From Bacteroidaceae bacterium (GTDB lineage Bacteria; Bacteroidota; Bacteroidia; Bacteroidales; Bacteroidaceae), in assembly GCA_024682395.1 (NCBI GenBank), contig JAIKZH010000069.1, forward strand, positions 1 to 35,710: a stretch of DNA of 35,710 nt. The letters run 5' to 3'. Shown piece by piece: positions 1 through 8,940 of this stretch (position 1 is its first letter; each line of letters opens with the position of its first letter). The position numbers were made by a program, and so were the translations under genes. The notes below the pieces were generated by a model that worked only from the letters and a program-made list of their open reading frames with translations, had not been told where the DNA came from and searched no databases.

Positions 1-85
1 GAATTAAACATAACATTGATTATGTTGAAAAGTATAAATAATTATAAAAATAGGTATTTTTATAATTTCTATCAAAAACAATGAA

Positions 86-117
86 GAATGACAGAAAATG
101 TTATACATCTGTCATTC
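86..117 (-). terminator. Inverted repeat, possible terminator after cysK
   Basis: GAATGACAG (86-94) and CTGTCATTC (109-117) form a 9-bp perfect stem with a 14-base loop, extendable by two pairs past one mismatch. Read on the minus strand the stem is followed after a few bases by a short T-run (TTCATTGTTTTT). It lies about 60 bases beyond the cysK stop, so it could end the metY-cysK transcript. It is less canonical than the other terminators here. The remainder of 1-178 holds no gene that I can see. Confidence 0.5.
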
Positions 118-178
118 CTCATATTTATAAATTATGGCTTATCTAAATTCGGTTAACAATAAATTGTTCACAAATACA

Positions 179-1126
179 TTATAATGGATAATCCTCAAAA
201 GCATATAAAACTGTTGATAAATATCTTTCGCCTGTATCTGGTAACAATGCCACGATTTTTTTACCTTTGTTTTCAGGACGGCGTGCAATCTCGGCTGCTG
301 CATAAGCTGCTGCACCTGCAGAAATACCAACTAAAAGTCCTTCTTGACGTGCGAGTTCTCGACCTGTACGAATTGCATCATCGTTTTCTACATCGAAAAC
401 TTCGTCAATAATACTTGCATCATAGTTCTTAGGAACAAATCCAGCACCAATACCTTGAATCTTGTGTGGGCCGCTCTGACCGCCATTCAATACTGCAGAA
501 GATTTTGGTTCAACAGCAATGATTTTTACGTTTGGATTGAATTCCTTAAGTCTTTTTCCAACACCTGAGATTGTTCCACCAGTACCAACACCAGCCACGA
601 AAATATCTACTTGACCATCTGTCTGTTCCCAGATCTCTACGCCTGTTTTTGAATAGTGTCTTTCTGGATTTGAAGGATTATCAAACTGTTGTAGGATTAT
701 ACTACCTGGAATTGAATCGCGAAGTTCATTTGCTGCTTTAATGGCTCCAGACATTCCGTCTTTACCTGAAGTAAGTTTAATTTCAGCGCCATATGCCTTT
801 ACAAGATTACGACGTTCAACACTCATGGTTTCAGGCATTGTGAGAATAAGATGATAACCTTTTACTGCTGATACTAATGCAAGTCCCACACCGGTATTTC
901 CACTTGTTGGCTCGATGATAGTTGCACCTGGTTTTAACAAACCTTTTTTCTCTGCATCTTCAATCATTGCCAATGCAATACGGTCCTTTACACTACCTCC
1001 AGGATTGAAAAATTCAACTTTTGCAATCAATGGAGTATCTATACCTTTTGATTTTGAAAATTTATTGAGCTCTACAAGAGGTGTGTTGCCGATGAGCTCT
1101 GTCAGCTGTTTTGCAATCTTTGCCAT
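179..1126 (-). CDS. cysK: Cysteine synthase A (O-acetylserine sulfhydrylase)
   Basis: This PLP enzyme makes cysteine from O-acetylserine and sulfide in the cytoplasm. The 315-residue length is typical of CysK. The PLP lysine is K47 in GGSVKDR, the substrate-binding loop is TSGNTG (74-79), and the phosphate-binding loop is GTGGT (181-185). The QGIGAGF segment (about 224-230), the SAGAA stretch near 269 and LLPDTGERYLST near 294-305 are also as expected. It starts 15 bases after the stop of the sulfhydrylase gene on the same strand, so the two are probably co-transcribed from the promoter at 2484-2515. Cystathionine beta-synthase is unlikely because there is no C-terminal CBS domain. Nothing appears damaged. 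Confidence 0.96.
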   Translation of the reverse strand: MAKIAKQLTELIGNTPLVELNKFSKSKGIDTPLIAKVEFFNPGGSVKDRIALAMIEDAEKKGLLKPGATIIEPTSGNTGVGLALVSAVKGYHLILTMPETMSVERRNLVKAYGAEIKLTSGKDGMSGAIKAANELRDSIPGSIILQQFDNPSNPERHYSKTGVEIWEQTDGQVDIFVAGVGTGGTISGVGKRLKEFNPNVKIIAVEPKSSAVLNGGQSGPHKIQGIGAGFVPKNYDASIIDEVFDVENDDAIRTGRELARQEGLLVGISAGAAAYAAAEIARRPENKGKKIVALLPDTGERYLSTVLYAFEDYPL

Positions 1127-1141
1127 AATGATATATATTTT

Positions 1142-2434
1142 TTAAATTTGTTCTAATGCTTGTGATAGATCTTCTAAGATATCGTCGATATGCTCTGTAC
1201 CTACAGATATACGAATTGTAGAAGGTGTAATATGTTGTTCTGCAAGTTCTTCTGGTGACAACTGTGAGTGAGTTGTGGTATATGGATGAATAACAAGACT
1301 CTTAACATCTGCCACATTTGCTAACAATGAGAATATCTCCAATGAGTCGATAAAGCGCCATGCTGCTTCTTGACCACCTTTAATCTCAAAAGTAAAGATA
1401 CTACCTCCTCCATTTGGGAAATACTTGTTATATAGTTCATGATCTGGATGTGAAGCCAATGAAGGATGGTTTACATGAGCTACTTTTGGATGATTATTCA
1501 AGAATTCAACAACCTTTAATGCGTTCTCCACATGACGTTCTACACGTAACGACAAAGTTTCAAGTCCTTGTAACAAGATGAATGCATTAAATGGAGAAAT
1601 TGTTGCACCTGTATCTCTTAATAAGACTGCACGAATACGGGTTACATAGGCTGCAGCCCCTACTGCGTCTGCGAAAATTATTCCATGATATGATGGATCT
1701 GGTTTTGCTAATGTGGGAAACTTATCAGGATCAGATTTCCAGTTGAATTTTCCACTATCTACAATAACACCACCAAGACTTGAGCCATGTCCACCAATGA
1801 ATTTTGTTGCGGAATGAATAACGATATCTGCTCCGTGTTCAATAGGACGAATAAGATATGGTGTTCCGAAAGTATTATCTACGATAAGTGGTATATTGTG
1901 ACGGTGAGCCACATCAGCTACTGCTTTAATGTTTAGAACATCACTATTTGGATTTCCAAATGTTTCTGCATATACAACTTTTGTGTTTGGTTGTATCGCT
2001 GCTTCTAAAGCATCAAGATCGTTAATATTTATAATTGTGTTTGTTATGCCTTGTGAAGCAAGTGTATGTGTAATTAAATTATATGTACCACCATATAGGT
2101 TGTTTGCTGCAACGATATGATCTCCATTCTGAAGAATATTTTGAAGTGCATATGTGATAGATGCTGCACCTGAAGCAACAGCCAAACCTGCGATACCACC
2201 TTCAAGAGCTGCAACACGTTCTTCAAACACTCCTTGGGTAGAATTTGTCAAACGACCATAAATATTACCTGCATCTCTTAGACCGAATCTGTCGGCTGCA
2301 TGTTGTGAATTATGAAACACATAACTTGTTGTTTGATATATAGGCACTGCACGTGAATCGGTTGCTGGATCTGGTTGTTCTTGACCAACATGAACTTGTA
2401 ATGTTTCGAAGCGATAATTTTTCTTTGTACTCAT
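1142..2434 (-). CDS. metY: O-acetylhomoserine sulfhydrylase (Cys/Met metabolism PLP family)
   Basis: This enzyme probably makes homocysteine from O-acetylhomoserine and sulfide, giving a direct route to methionine. The protein is about 430 residues, the longer size typical of O-acetylhomoserine sulfhydrylases rather than the roughly 380-400 of cystathionine gamma-synthases. The PLP lysine is K211 in the HSATKFIGGHG motif, preceded by the VDNTFGTPYL segment. The C-terminus has the family motif RISVGTEHIDDILEDL. I chose the ATG at 2434; an in-frame TTG at 2443 is less likely. The start lies about 50 bases downstream of a good Bacteroidetes promoter. Pairing with cysK puts two sulfide-fixing steps in one transcript. 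A related role such as methionine gamma-lyase is possible but less likely. Confidence 0.92.
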   Translation of the reverse strand: MSTKKNYRFETLQVHVGQEQPDPATDSRAVPIYQTTSYVFHNSQHAADRFGLRDAGNIYGRLTNSTQGVFEERVAALEGGIAGLAVASGAASITYALQNILQNGDHIVAANNLYGGTYNLITHTLASQGITNTIININDLDALEAAIQPNTKVVYAETFGNPNSDVLNIKAVADVAHRHNIPLIVDNTFGTPYLIRPIEHGADIVIHSATKFIGGHGSSLGGVIVDSGKFNWKSDPDKFPTLAKPDPSYHGIIFADAVGAAAYVTRIRAVLLRDTGATISPFNAFILLQGLETLSLRVERHVENALKVVEFLNNHPKVAHVNHPSLASHPDHELYNKYFPNGGGSIFTFEIKGGQEAAWRFIDSLEIFSLLANVADVKSLVIHPYTTTHSQLSPEELAEQHITPSTIRISVGTEHIDDILEDLSQALEQI

Positions 2435-2483
2435 AATCTTCAATTTTTTAGTTGTTATTTTATTTTTGTTTTGATTTCTGGTG

Positions 2484-2515
2484 CAAAGGTATATATTATA
2501 GAATTATCAACCAAA
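2484..2515 (-). promoter_or_regulatory. Bacteroidetes-type promoter of metY-cysK
   Basis: On the minus strand TACCTTTG (2484-2491) matches the -7 consensus TAnnTTTG. TTTG (2512-2515) matches the -33 box, with 20 bases between them. The start codon at 2434 follows at a sensible distance. Confidence 0.8.
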
Positions 2516-2823
2516 TTATCATTAATATTCAGTGTTTTCAACTATAATTACAGACAACAACTTTATTTTTATTCTGTAAGCACAATCAAAAACATAGTCG
2601 GATAGAATAAAAATCCATGCAAACACGTTTTTTTATATAAAAATCAGGTAATTTTTGTCTTTAAATACATATTTTCACTATAAAAAAGTGGATTTTTTAT
2701 GCAATTAACACCTGATTTTACATTTAAAAGAGCATTATTTACTAAAAAAGAGTGATTTTAAAGATTTACTCCCCTACTCTTTTCATCTTGTATTTTAAAA
2801 ACCTCTTATACTCTTATTTTATA
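2516..2823. other. AT-rich intergenic region, no gene seen
   Basis: Lying between the metY promoter and the nqr terminator, this stretch has no credible coding frame. It contains weak AT-rich inverted repeats: AAATCAGGT (2641-2649) with ACCTGATTT (2710-2718), and AAAAGAGT (2746-2753) with ACTCTTTT (2776-2783). I assign no function. Confidence 0.6.
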
Positions 2824-2863
2824 TATAAAAGTGCCCCAACCAACAATGTGGACAAGGGGCACT
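2824..2863 (-). terminator. Terminator of the nqr operon
   Basis: AGTGCCCC (2830-2837) pairs with GGGGCACT (2856-2863), an 8-bp GC-rich stem. The 18-base loop may form a further CCA/TGG pairing. On the minus strand the stem is followed by TTTTATAT. It begins 41 bases after the nqrF stop. Confidence 0.8.
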
Positions 2864-2903
2864 AATATTATATACGTAATAATTGCAAATTAAATTGAAA
2901 CTA

Positions 2904-4181
2904 TTATCCTCCAAAATTGTCAAAGTCGATCATGTCATCCTCAACACCAAGAGAATGAAGAAGATCAAGAACAGTCTTAGCCATCATTGGAGGTCCACAC
3001 AAATAGTATTCAACATCTTCTGGAGCTTCATGCTGCTTGAGATATGTATCTCCAAGAACATTAGCAATAAAGCCTGCTGTATATTTAACCCCAAGTTGAT
3101 CTGCTTTTGGATCTGGACGGTCAAGAGCGAGGTGCATGTGGAAGTTAGGGAATTCTTTTTCAAGTTCCAAGAAGTCTTCCAAGAAGAACACTTCGTCAAT
3201 ACCACGAGCTCCATAGAAGTAGTGCATTTCACGATCACGTACTTTCAAAGTCTTAAGCATGTGCATGATTTGTGCACGAAGAGGAGCCATACCGGCACCA
3301 CCACCGACCCAAATCATTTCGCGACCAGTTCCATACTTAGGATGGAATTCTCCGTAAGGACCAGACATAATAACTTTGTCGCCTGGTTTTAATGAGAAGA
3401 TGTATGTAGATGCTATACCACATGGTACATCCATAAATCCAGGTCCTTGATCTTTTGGTTTGAACGGAGGTGTTGCAATACGTACAGTAAGTGAGATGAT
3501 ATCACCCTCATCTGGATAGTTAGCCATAGAGTATGCACGGATTGTAGGAGTATCGTTTTCTTGCTTAAGTCCGAAGATTCCAAATTTCTCCCATGTTGGA
3601 ACATATAGATCACCGATAAGAGATTTATCCATATCCTTATTGTAATCGATATTATATGCAGGAATCTTAATCTGTGCATATGAACCTGGTTCGAAATCCA
3701 TGTGTTCACCTTCTGGCAATTTAACAACAAAGTGCTTGATGAATGAAGCGACATTATTATTGCTAACAACTTCGCATTCCCATTCTTTAACACCCATAAC
3801 AGAATCTGGAACCTTAATTGCCAAATCACCTTTAACTTTAGCTTGACAACCAAGACGATATCCTTCCTTGATCTGTTTTCTTGTGAAATGACCCTTTTCT
3901 GAATCAAGGATTTCACCACCACCTTCTAATATCTGGCACTTACATTGTCCACATGACCCTTTTCCACCACACGCAGAAGGGAGATATACATCGTTAGCAG
4001 CCAAGGTAGACAAAAGACTACCACCCTGCTCTACTGAGAGTTTATCTTTACCGTTGATAGTAACTGTAACAAGACCACTTGGAGAAAGATATTTCTTTGC
4101 TACAAGAAGTACTATAACCAAAATGAGTGTAATAACCAAAAAGACACCCACAGATGCTAAAATAAAATTAATATCTATCAT
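2904..4181 (-). CDS. nqrF: Na+-NQR subunit F (NADH dehydrogenase, 2Fe-2S and FAD)
   Basis: NqrF is the entry point of Na+-translocating NADH:quinone reductase: it oxidises NADH on FAD and passes electrons through a 2Fe-2S cluster. The 425-residue protein has one N-terminal membrane helix (about 7-28). A plant-type ferredoxin domain follows, with cluster cysteines C71, C77, C80 and C112. The FAD-binding motif RAYSMANYPDE comes next, then the nucleotide-binding GGGAGMAPLRAQ, YLCGPPMM and the conserved C-terminus DFDNFGG. It is the last gene of the operon, 22 bases after nqrE, with a moderate ribosome-binding sequence (GAAAGGA, 4192-4198) ahead of its start. No unusual feature. Confidence 0.97.
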   Translation of the reverse strand: MIDINFILASVGVFLVITLILVIVLLVAKKYLSPSGLVTVTINGKDKLSVEQGGSLLSTLAANDVYLPSACGGKGSCGQCKCQILEGGGEILDSEKGHFTRKQIKEGYRLGCQAKVKGDLAIKVPDSVMGVKEWECEVVSNNNVASFIKHFVVKLPEGEHMDFEPGSYAQIKIPAYNIDYNKDMDKSLIGDLYVPTWEKFGIFGLKQENDTPTIRAYSMANYPDEGDIISLTVRIATPPFKPKDQGPGFMDVPCGIASTYIFSLKPGDKVIMSGPYGEFHPKYGTGREMIWVGGGAGMAPLRAQIMHMLKTLKVRDREMHYFYGARGIDEVFFLEDFLELEKEFPNFHMHLALDRPDPKADQLGVKYTAGFIANVLGDTYLKQHEAPEDVEYYLCGPPMMAKTVLDLLHSLGVEDDMIDFDNFGG

Positions 4182-4203
4182 AATTTATGAGTCCTTTCAA
4201 TTA

Positions 4204-4827
4204 TTATAAAGTTAAACCACTGAAGCACATAAATGCCATAGCCATAAGACCTACAGTTATAAATGTGATACCAAGTCCCTGAAGAGGTTTTGGAACATCA
4301 GAATAAGCCATCTTTTCGCGTATTGCAGCAAGACAAACGATTGCTAATGTCCATCCAATACCACTACCAAGAGCGTATGCAAAACAATCTCCGATATTTG
4401 TTATTGACTGTGAGTTTTCAGCAGGCATCAAGATTCTTTGTTGCATGAACAAAGAAGCACCCATGATAGCACAGTTTACAGCAATAAGAGGCAAGAAAAT
4501 ACCAAGAGCCGCATAAAGTGATGGAGAGAAACGTTCAACAAACATTTCGACCAATTGTACCATACCTGCAATAACTGCAATAAACAAGATGAAACTTAAG
4601 AATGTCAAATCTACTCCAAGGATTCCACTTGCATCAAGTACTTTTGTTTGAAGTAAATAATCTACTGGAACTGTAATCAGTAAGACGAATGTTACTGCAA
4701 TACCCAGTCCTAAACTTGTTTTTACTGTCTTAGATACTGCTAAATAAGAACACATACCCAAGAAGAAAGCAAAAATCATATTGTCCACAAAAATTGAGCG
4801 GACTAAAAGACTAAAGAAATGTTCCAT
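4204..4827 (-). CDS. nqrE: Na+-NQR subunit E (integral membrane)
   Basis: This polytopic subunit (207 residues, about six helices) pairs with NqrD in the membrane core that relays electrons from NqrF to NqrC. Conserved sequence includes [23 protein letters not shown] near the N-terminus (in part) and [16 protein letters not shown] chose the ATG at 4827 over one at 4848. The shorter form begins with the usual NqrE N-terminus [11 protein letters not shown] and lies 10 bases after AAGGAG (4838-4843), whereas the longer form would overlap nqrD by 17 bases. It follows the nqrD stop by only 4 bases, which suggests translational coupling. Confidence 0.95.
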   Translation of the reverse strand: MEHFFSLLVRSIFVDNMIFAFFLGMCSYLAVSKTVKTSLGLGIAVTFVLLITVPVDYLLQTKVLDASGILGVDLTFLSFILFIAVIAGMVQLVEMFVERFSPSLYAALGIFLPLIAVNCAIMGASLFMQQRILMPAENSQSITNIGDCFAYALGSGIGWTLAIVCLAAIREKMAYSDVPKPLQGLGITFITVGLMAMAFMCFSGLTL

Positions 4828-4831
4828 ACTC

Positions 4832-5464
4832 TTACTTCTCCTTATCATTTATTGAGCGATGAGCCCAGATTACACATGCAAGAATGATGAGTGCCATTGC
4901 AGGCATTGTCATCATACCATTATGGAGATATAATCCTCCATTCTCCATTAATACGCTTGAAGGAATAATTGTGAATCCTAACAATGTACCGCTACCAAGC
5001 AGTTCACGAACAAATCCTACAATTACCAATATAACAGCATAACCAAGACCATTACCCACACCATCAAGGAATGATTCCCATGGACCATTCTGTAAAGCAA
5101 AAGCTTCGAGACGTCCCATAAGTATACAGTTGGTAATAATCAAACCGACATATACAGAAAGTTGTACACTTACATCATATACATATGCTTTCAATATATT
5201 ACTTACAATTGTTACAAGAGCTGCAACAACAACAAGTTGTACGATAATACGTATACGGTTTGGTATAGTCTTACGAATCAATGAAATGATTACGTTTGCA
5301 AACGCAGTAATCACTGTTACTGAAAGTCCCATCACAATTGCTGGTTTTAACTGACTTGTTACGGCTAATGCTGAACAAATACCTAATACCTGAACTGCAA
5401 TTGGGTTGTTTATGTTAAGTGGGCCTGTGAATACGGCACCATTCTCTTTTGAAAATAAACTCAT
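4832..5464 (-). CDS. nqrD: Na+-NQR subunit D (integral membrane)
   Basis: The 210-residue, roughly six-helix partner of NqrE carries typical family sequence such as [38 protein letters not shown] and [21 protein letters not shown] (in part). The first ATG of the open frame is at 5494, inside nqrC. I prefer the ATG at 5464 (MSLFSKEN), which has a full Shine-Dalgarno AAGGAGG at 5474-5480, 9 bases upstream. That sequence overlaps the last codons of nqrC, so the two genes are probably coupled. Strong Shine-Dalgarno sites are uncommon in Bacteroidetes, which makes this junction notable. Confidence 0.95.
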   Translation of the reverse strand: MSLFSKENGAVFTGPLNINNPIAVQVLGICSALAVTSQLKPAIVMGLSVTVITAFANVIISLIRKTIPNRIRIIVQLVVVAALVTIVSNILKAYVYDVSVQLSVYVGLIITNCILMGRLEAFALQNGPWESFLDGVGNGLGYAVILVIVGFVRELLGSGTLLGFTIIPSSVLMENGGLYLHNGMMTMPAMALIILACVIWAHRSINDKEK

Positions 5465-5468
5465 ATTC

Positions 5469-6362
5469 TTAGTCCTCCTTTTGAATGTTTTCAATATTTT
5501 GATAATCTTCTACAGCTGGAATGTTTTCATCAACTTCAGAAGAAGATGCTTTAACTTTGTATGCATCTACATACATCTGCAAACCAGTTGTAACCATTTC
5601 AGCAACACCCTTACTTGTAAGTGTAGCTCCTGTTATACCGTCAACTTTGTTGATGTCGTCTTTTGCTTGACCTGATTTTACAACTGTTAATGCCACAGTG
5701 TTTTCATCGTCAGCAAAAAGCTTCTTTCCGATAAAACTTGTTTGGAATTTACGTTCAGCGATAAGTGCACCCAATCCGGCTGTTTCACTCTCGTGACTGA
5801 AATATGTTCCATATACAGTTTTGAAATCGTCATTAAGAGCAACATAACCCCAAAGACCACCCCAAAGTCCACGTCCTACCATTGGTACAACATACTTTGT
5901 AGATCCGTCTTCCAAAGTTGCAACAAATAAATGCAGATTACCATCTTTTAGTTCTTGACTATATGATGTTTGGAATTTGCCGTCGTATTCAACCAATTCA
6001 CCATCTTTGATAAGCATATCTTTTACAATCTTATTAAAATCGCCTTCGATATCCTTACTTTCTATATTTAAAGATGTGAGAATCTGATTCTTTACGTCAT
6101 TAACAACATTTGCATCCTGAGTTGGTTTCAAAGAAGAAGCTACAAATGCAAGAAGGAAAGCAACCAAGATTACCATTATAGAGGCATAAATAATGGTATA
6201 TGCGTTTCCGTTTGTATCAAAACCTTTCTTCTTTTTCTTAGGAGAAGGTTCTGTTACTTCTTCTATTTCAGATTTAGGTGCGCCACAGATAGGACACTTC
6301 TCAGGCATTGAATCTGCCTCAAATGTCTGACCACAGACTTTACATTTAAATTTCTTTGCCAT
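5469..6362 (-). CDS. nqrC: Na+-NQR subunit C with an N-terminal rubredoxin-like domain
   Basis: NqrC carries a covalent FMN on the outer face of the membrane and passes electrons to NqrB. Residues 48-297 are ordinary NqrC: the DTNGNAYTIIYASIMV membrane anchor (about 52-75) and the FMN attachment motif TGAT (244-247, T247). What is odd is residues 1-31, a four-cysteine metal knuckle (C7, C10, C23, C26; CKVCG, 12 residues, CPICGAP). Its spacing and PEKCPICG wording match the rubredoxin domain of rubrerythrins. A proline and lysine-rich linker (37-46, ending KKKKK) joins it to the anchor and should keep it cytoplasmic. The start is 5 bases after the nqrB stop and the frame is continuous, so the fusion looks real. 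Zinc instead of iron in the site cannot be excluded. Confidence 0.95.
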   Translation of the reverse strand: MAKKFKCKVCGQTFEADSMPEKCPICGAPKSEIEEVTEPSPKKKKKGFDTNGNAYTIIYASIMVILVAFLLAFVASSLKPTQDANVVNDVKNQILTSLNIESKDIEGDFNKIVKDMLIKDGELVEYDGKFQTSYSQELKDGNLHLFVATLEDGSTKYVVPMVGRGLWGGLWGYVALNDDFKTVYGTYFSHESETAGLGALIAERKFQTSFIGKKLFADDENTVALTVVKSGQAKDDINKVDGITGATLTSKGVAEMVTTGLQMYVDAYKVKASSSEVDENIPAVEDYQNIENIQKED

Positions 6363-6367
6363 ATCTA

Positions 6368-7525
6368 TTATTTATTAGCGCGTTTAGCACGTTTGTTAAT
6401 ATTAGCTTGAACAACACAGTAATCAATTAATGGTGCAAATACGTTCATAAGCAAGATTGCCAACATCATACCTTCTGGGAAACCAGGATTAAGAGTACGA
6501 ACAAGGATTGCAATACAACCAATTAGGAATCCATAAATATATTTACCTTTTTCTGTACGTGCACTTGTAACTGGGTCTGTTGCCATAAATACAGCACCGA
6601 AACAGAAACCACCGACAGTGAGATGCTCCCACCATTCAAAATTACCAGTATTTGAGAGGTGACCTTTAAACAAGAATGCCATTAAAGCACCACCTACAAA
6701 TACACTGAACATAGTCTTCCAACTTGCAACACCTGACCACAATAAGATTATAGCACCTATTGCGATAGCTATTACAGATGTTTCACCTATTGAACCTGGC
6801 ATAAGTCCTGTTATAGTGTCCATAACATTTGTTGATACAGCCTGACCTGAAGCAATTTCTCCAAGTGGAGTTGCTGCACTGACACCATCAACAGTACCAG
6901 TAATACAATCCATGTATTCGCCGTTTACCCACACCTTATCACCTGTCATCATTGTTGGATATGCGAAAAAGAGGAATGCACGAGTTACTAATGCCACATT
7001 AAATATATTCATACCTGTTCCTCCAAACACTTCCTTTGCAAAAATTACAGCAAAAGCAGTTGCTACAGCAATAATCCATAAAGGACAATTGATAGGAACA
7101 ATCAATGGAATCAACATACCTGAAACAAGAAATCCTTCTTGAATTTCTTCTTTTTTCCATTGTGCTACAGTAAACTCTATTCCAAGTCCTACGGCATAAC
7201 TAACTACTACCTTTGGCATTACAGCAGCAAGACCATATAAGAACATTGAAATAAAATCTGCAGATTCACCAATCGCTCTATAATGTTGGAAACCCACATT
7301 ATACATACCGAAAAGTAAACATGGAATAAGAGCTATAACCACAAAAGACATGATACGCTTTGAATCAATAGCGTCATGAATATGTGAACCGTGTACCTTT
7401 GATGTTTCATTTGGAACATACATAAAGGTATAGAAACCATCAAACAGAGAACGGAAACTTTTAAGTTTACCATTTTCCTCAAATTGAGGTTTCACTTTTT
7501 GATCTATATATTTTTTTAATCCCAT
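6368..7525 (-). CDS. nqrB: Na+-NQR subunit B (membrane, FMN/riboflavin, quinone site)
   Basis: NqrB is the main membrane subunit that couples electron flow to Na+ movement and reduces quinone. The 385-residue protein has a soluble N-terminus, then many hydrophobic helices from about residue 56. The covalent FMN motif is S-A-A-T (216-219, in DGVSAATPLG), an alanine variant of the S/T-G-A-T consensus, with T219 as expected acceptor. GGTGMNIFNVALVTRAFLFF and ATDPVTSARTEKGKYIYG are conserved family stretches. The start is one base after the nqrA stop, with AAAGGAG inside the last nqrA codons, so it is probably translationally coupled. Confidence 0.96.
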   Translation of the reverse strand: MGLKKYIDQKVKPQFEENGKLKSFRSLFDGFYTFMYVPNETSKVHGSHIHDAIDSKRIMSFVVIALIPCLLFGMYNVGFQHYRAIGESADFISMFLYGLAAVMPKVVVSYAVGLGIEFTVAQWKKEEIQEGFLVSGMLIPLIVPINCPLWIIAVATAFAVIFAKEVFGGTGMNIFNVALVTRAFLFFAYPTMMTGDKVWVNGEYMDCITGTVDGVSAATPLGEIASGQAVSTNVMDTITGLMPGSIGETSVIAIAIGAIILLWSGVASWKTMFSVFVGGALMAFLFKGHLSNTGNFEWWEHLTVGGFCFGAVFMATDPVTSARTEKGKYIYGFLIGCIAILVRTLNPGFPEGMMLAILLMNVFAPLIDYCVVQANINKRAKRANK

Positions 7526-7526
7526 C

Positions 7527-8861
7527 TTAGCTATTCTCCTTTCTTAACATATCTAATCCTTCGCGAACGATACGTTGAACCTCCAATTTTGAAGAATCAA
7601 CAAATTCACACAAGGCGAAATCTTCAGGGGCTACTTCGTATATACCTAAAGCTTCCATACGATCAATATCTCCTGCTATTATAGCTTTAACTAACTGTTC
7701 TGGATATATGTCCATTGGGAATACTGAATCGTATTCGCCTGACATAATCATATGACGTTGACCACCCTTTATACGTGTATCAAAATCATATGTCTTCTTG
7801 CCGAAGAGCCAACTGAAATATGTGCGGCTAACTGAGAACTGTTTGAAACGTGGAAGAATCCATCCGAATGCTTCATCTGCTTCATCACCTTCAGCCACAG
7901 TTGTAATTTCTGTTGTATGTGCACCAAGGAAAGAGTCTGTGTTTGTTTGCCATCCGCAAAGAGGACTTCCTTGAATGATACGAACCTTCTTGTCTGTTTT
8001 AAGTTGTCCGTCGAGAATGTCACTAATTTTAGTTCCAACCAAAGCCTTTACATATGTAGGAGACTTGATTTCTGAACCACCAACTGCGATAATACGTGTT
8101 AAGTCAACCTTACCTGTATTTATTAATCGACCTATAAATACAACTTCTTCAGGACCGATTGTCCATACAACCTCTCCTTTATTAATAGGTTGAGTATGAT
8201 TTATCTGAACTCCGACATTACCTGCTGGACATTTTCCTGAGAAAATAGTAACTTGAGCATTCTTAACGCTCTCAAGCTTACTTCCAGATTTAACACCTAC
8301 AAACACTTTTGCAATCTTAGAAAGAGCATCAATACCTGTTTGGAAATCTGATTCTTGTGACTGCATGATGAAATCAACATCTTGAGTCAATGGCATGTCA
8401 TTGAATGCCGAAACAAAGATACTCTTAGGTGTTTCATCAGGATTTGCTACAACAGAATATGGACGTTGCTTGAAAAATGCAAACAAACCACTCTTAAGCA
8501 AAAGTTCTTTTACTTTTGTTCCATCTGAAGGTATTCCTGTTGGAAACTCAGCATACTTTTGCTCTCCGTCGGCTTCTACCTGAATGCTTAATACTTTGCG
8601 ACGATCACCACGCTCCACTTGCGATACCTTACCGCTTACTGGACTTACGAACGTCACTTCTGGATGCAGTTTATCAACGAACAATGCATCACCAACTTTG
8701 ACACTATCACCTTCTCTAACAACAACCTTTGGCTTAACTCCATAAAAAGCATCTGGAATAACTCCATACACTGATGATGCTTTCAATGTTGCAATGTTCT
8801 TGGCTGCTTGTCCTGCAAGGTTAATGTCTAAGCCCTTACGTAACTTAATTACATTCGCCAT
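7527..8861 (-). CDS. nqrA: Na+-NQR subunit A
   Basis: NqrA (444 residues) is the cytoplasmic-side subunit of the NADH:quinone reductase, with no membrane helices, and is implicated in quinone binding. The N-terminus VIKLRKGLDINLAGQA is the family signature. The barrel-sandwich segment with VREGDSVKVGDALFVDK and VSPVSGKV follows. Later regions include NHTQPINKGEVVWTIGPEEV and MIMSGEYDSVFPMDIYPEQL. It is the first gene of the six-gene operon and its leader is roughly 40 bases from the promoter at 8911-8918. Its last codons contain the ribosome-binding sequence of nqrB. Confidence 0.96.
   Translation of the reverse strand: MANVIKLRKGLDINLAGQAAKNIATLKASSVYGVIPDAFYGVKPKVVVREGDSVKVGDALFVDKLHPEVTFVSPVSGKVSQVERGDRRKVLSIQVEADGEQKYAEFPTGIPSDGTKVKELLLKSGLFAFFKQRPYSVVANPDETPKSIFVSAFNDMPLTQDVDFIMQSQESDFQTGIDALSKIAKVFVGVKSGSKLESVKNAQVTIFSGKCPAGNVGVQINHTQPINKGEVVWTIGPEEVVFIGRLINTGKVDLTRIIAVGGSEIKSPTYVKALVGTKISDILDGQLKTDKKVRIIQGSPLCGWQTNTDSFLGAHTTEITTVAEGDEADEAFGWILPRFKQFSVSRTYFSWLFGKKTYDFDTRIKGGQRHMIMSGEYDSVFPMDIYPEQLVKAIIAGDIDRMEALGIYEVAPEDFALCEFVDSSKLEVQRIVREGLDMLRKENS
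7536..7543 (-). promoter_or_regulatory. Strong Shine-Dalgarno site for nqrB within nqrA
   Basis: GAAAGGAG on the minus strand lies 10 bases upstream of the nqrB ATG (7525), inside the final codons of nqrA. Comparable sites precede nqrD (AAGGAGG, 5474-5480), nqrE (AAGGAG, 4838-4843) and, more weakly, nqrF (GAAAGGA, 4192-4198). nqrC lacks one. Confidence 0.7.
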
Positions 8862-8910
8862 AATTTGTGATAAATATTATATTTGTTTTGTCTGTCCTAA
8901 AAAAACGGTG

Positions 8911-8940
8911 CAAATTTACAAAAAAAATCTGATACACAAT
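8911..8940 (-). promoter_or_regulatory. Promoter of the nqr operon
   Basis: TAAATTTG on the minus strand (8911-8918) matches the Bacteroidetes -7 box. The -33 element is imperfect: ATTG at 8937-8940, 18 bases upstream. The nqrA ATG lies about 50 bases downstream. Confidence 0.65.

Noticed and set aside
2641-2783. AT-rich inverted repeats in the metY-nqrF gap as possible small RNA
   Set aside because: The pairs are short and AT-only, with long separations and no promoter nearby; likely composition effects.
2883-3392. 169-codon plus-strand frame opposite nqrF
   Set aside because: It is antisense to strongly conserved NqrF sequence, and its translation is low-quality and unlike any family I know.
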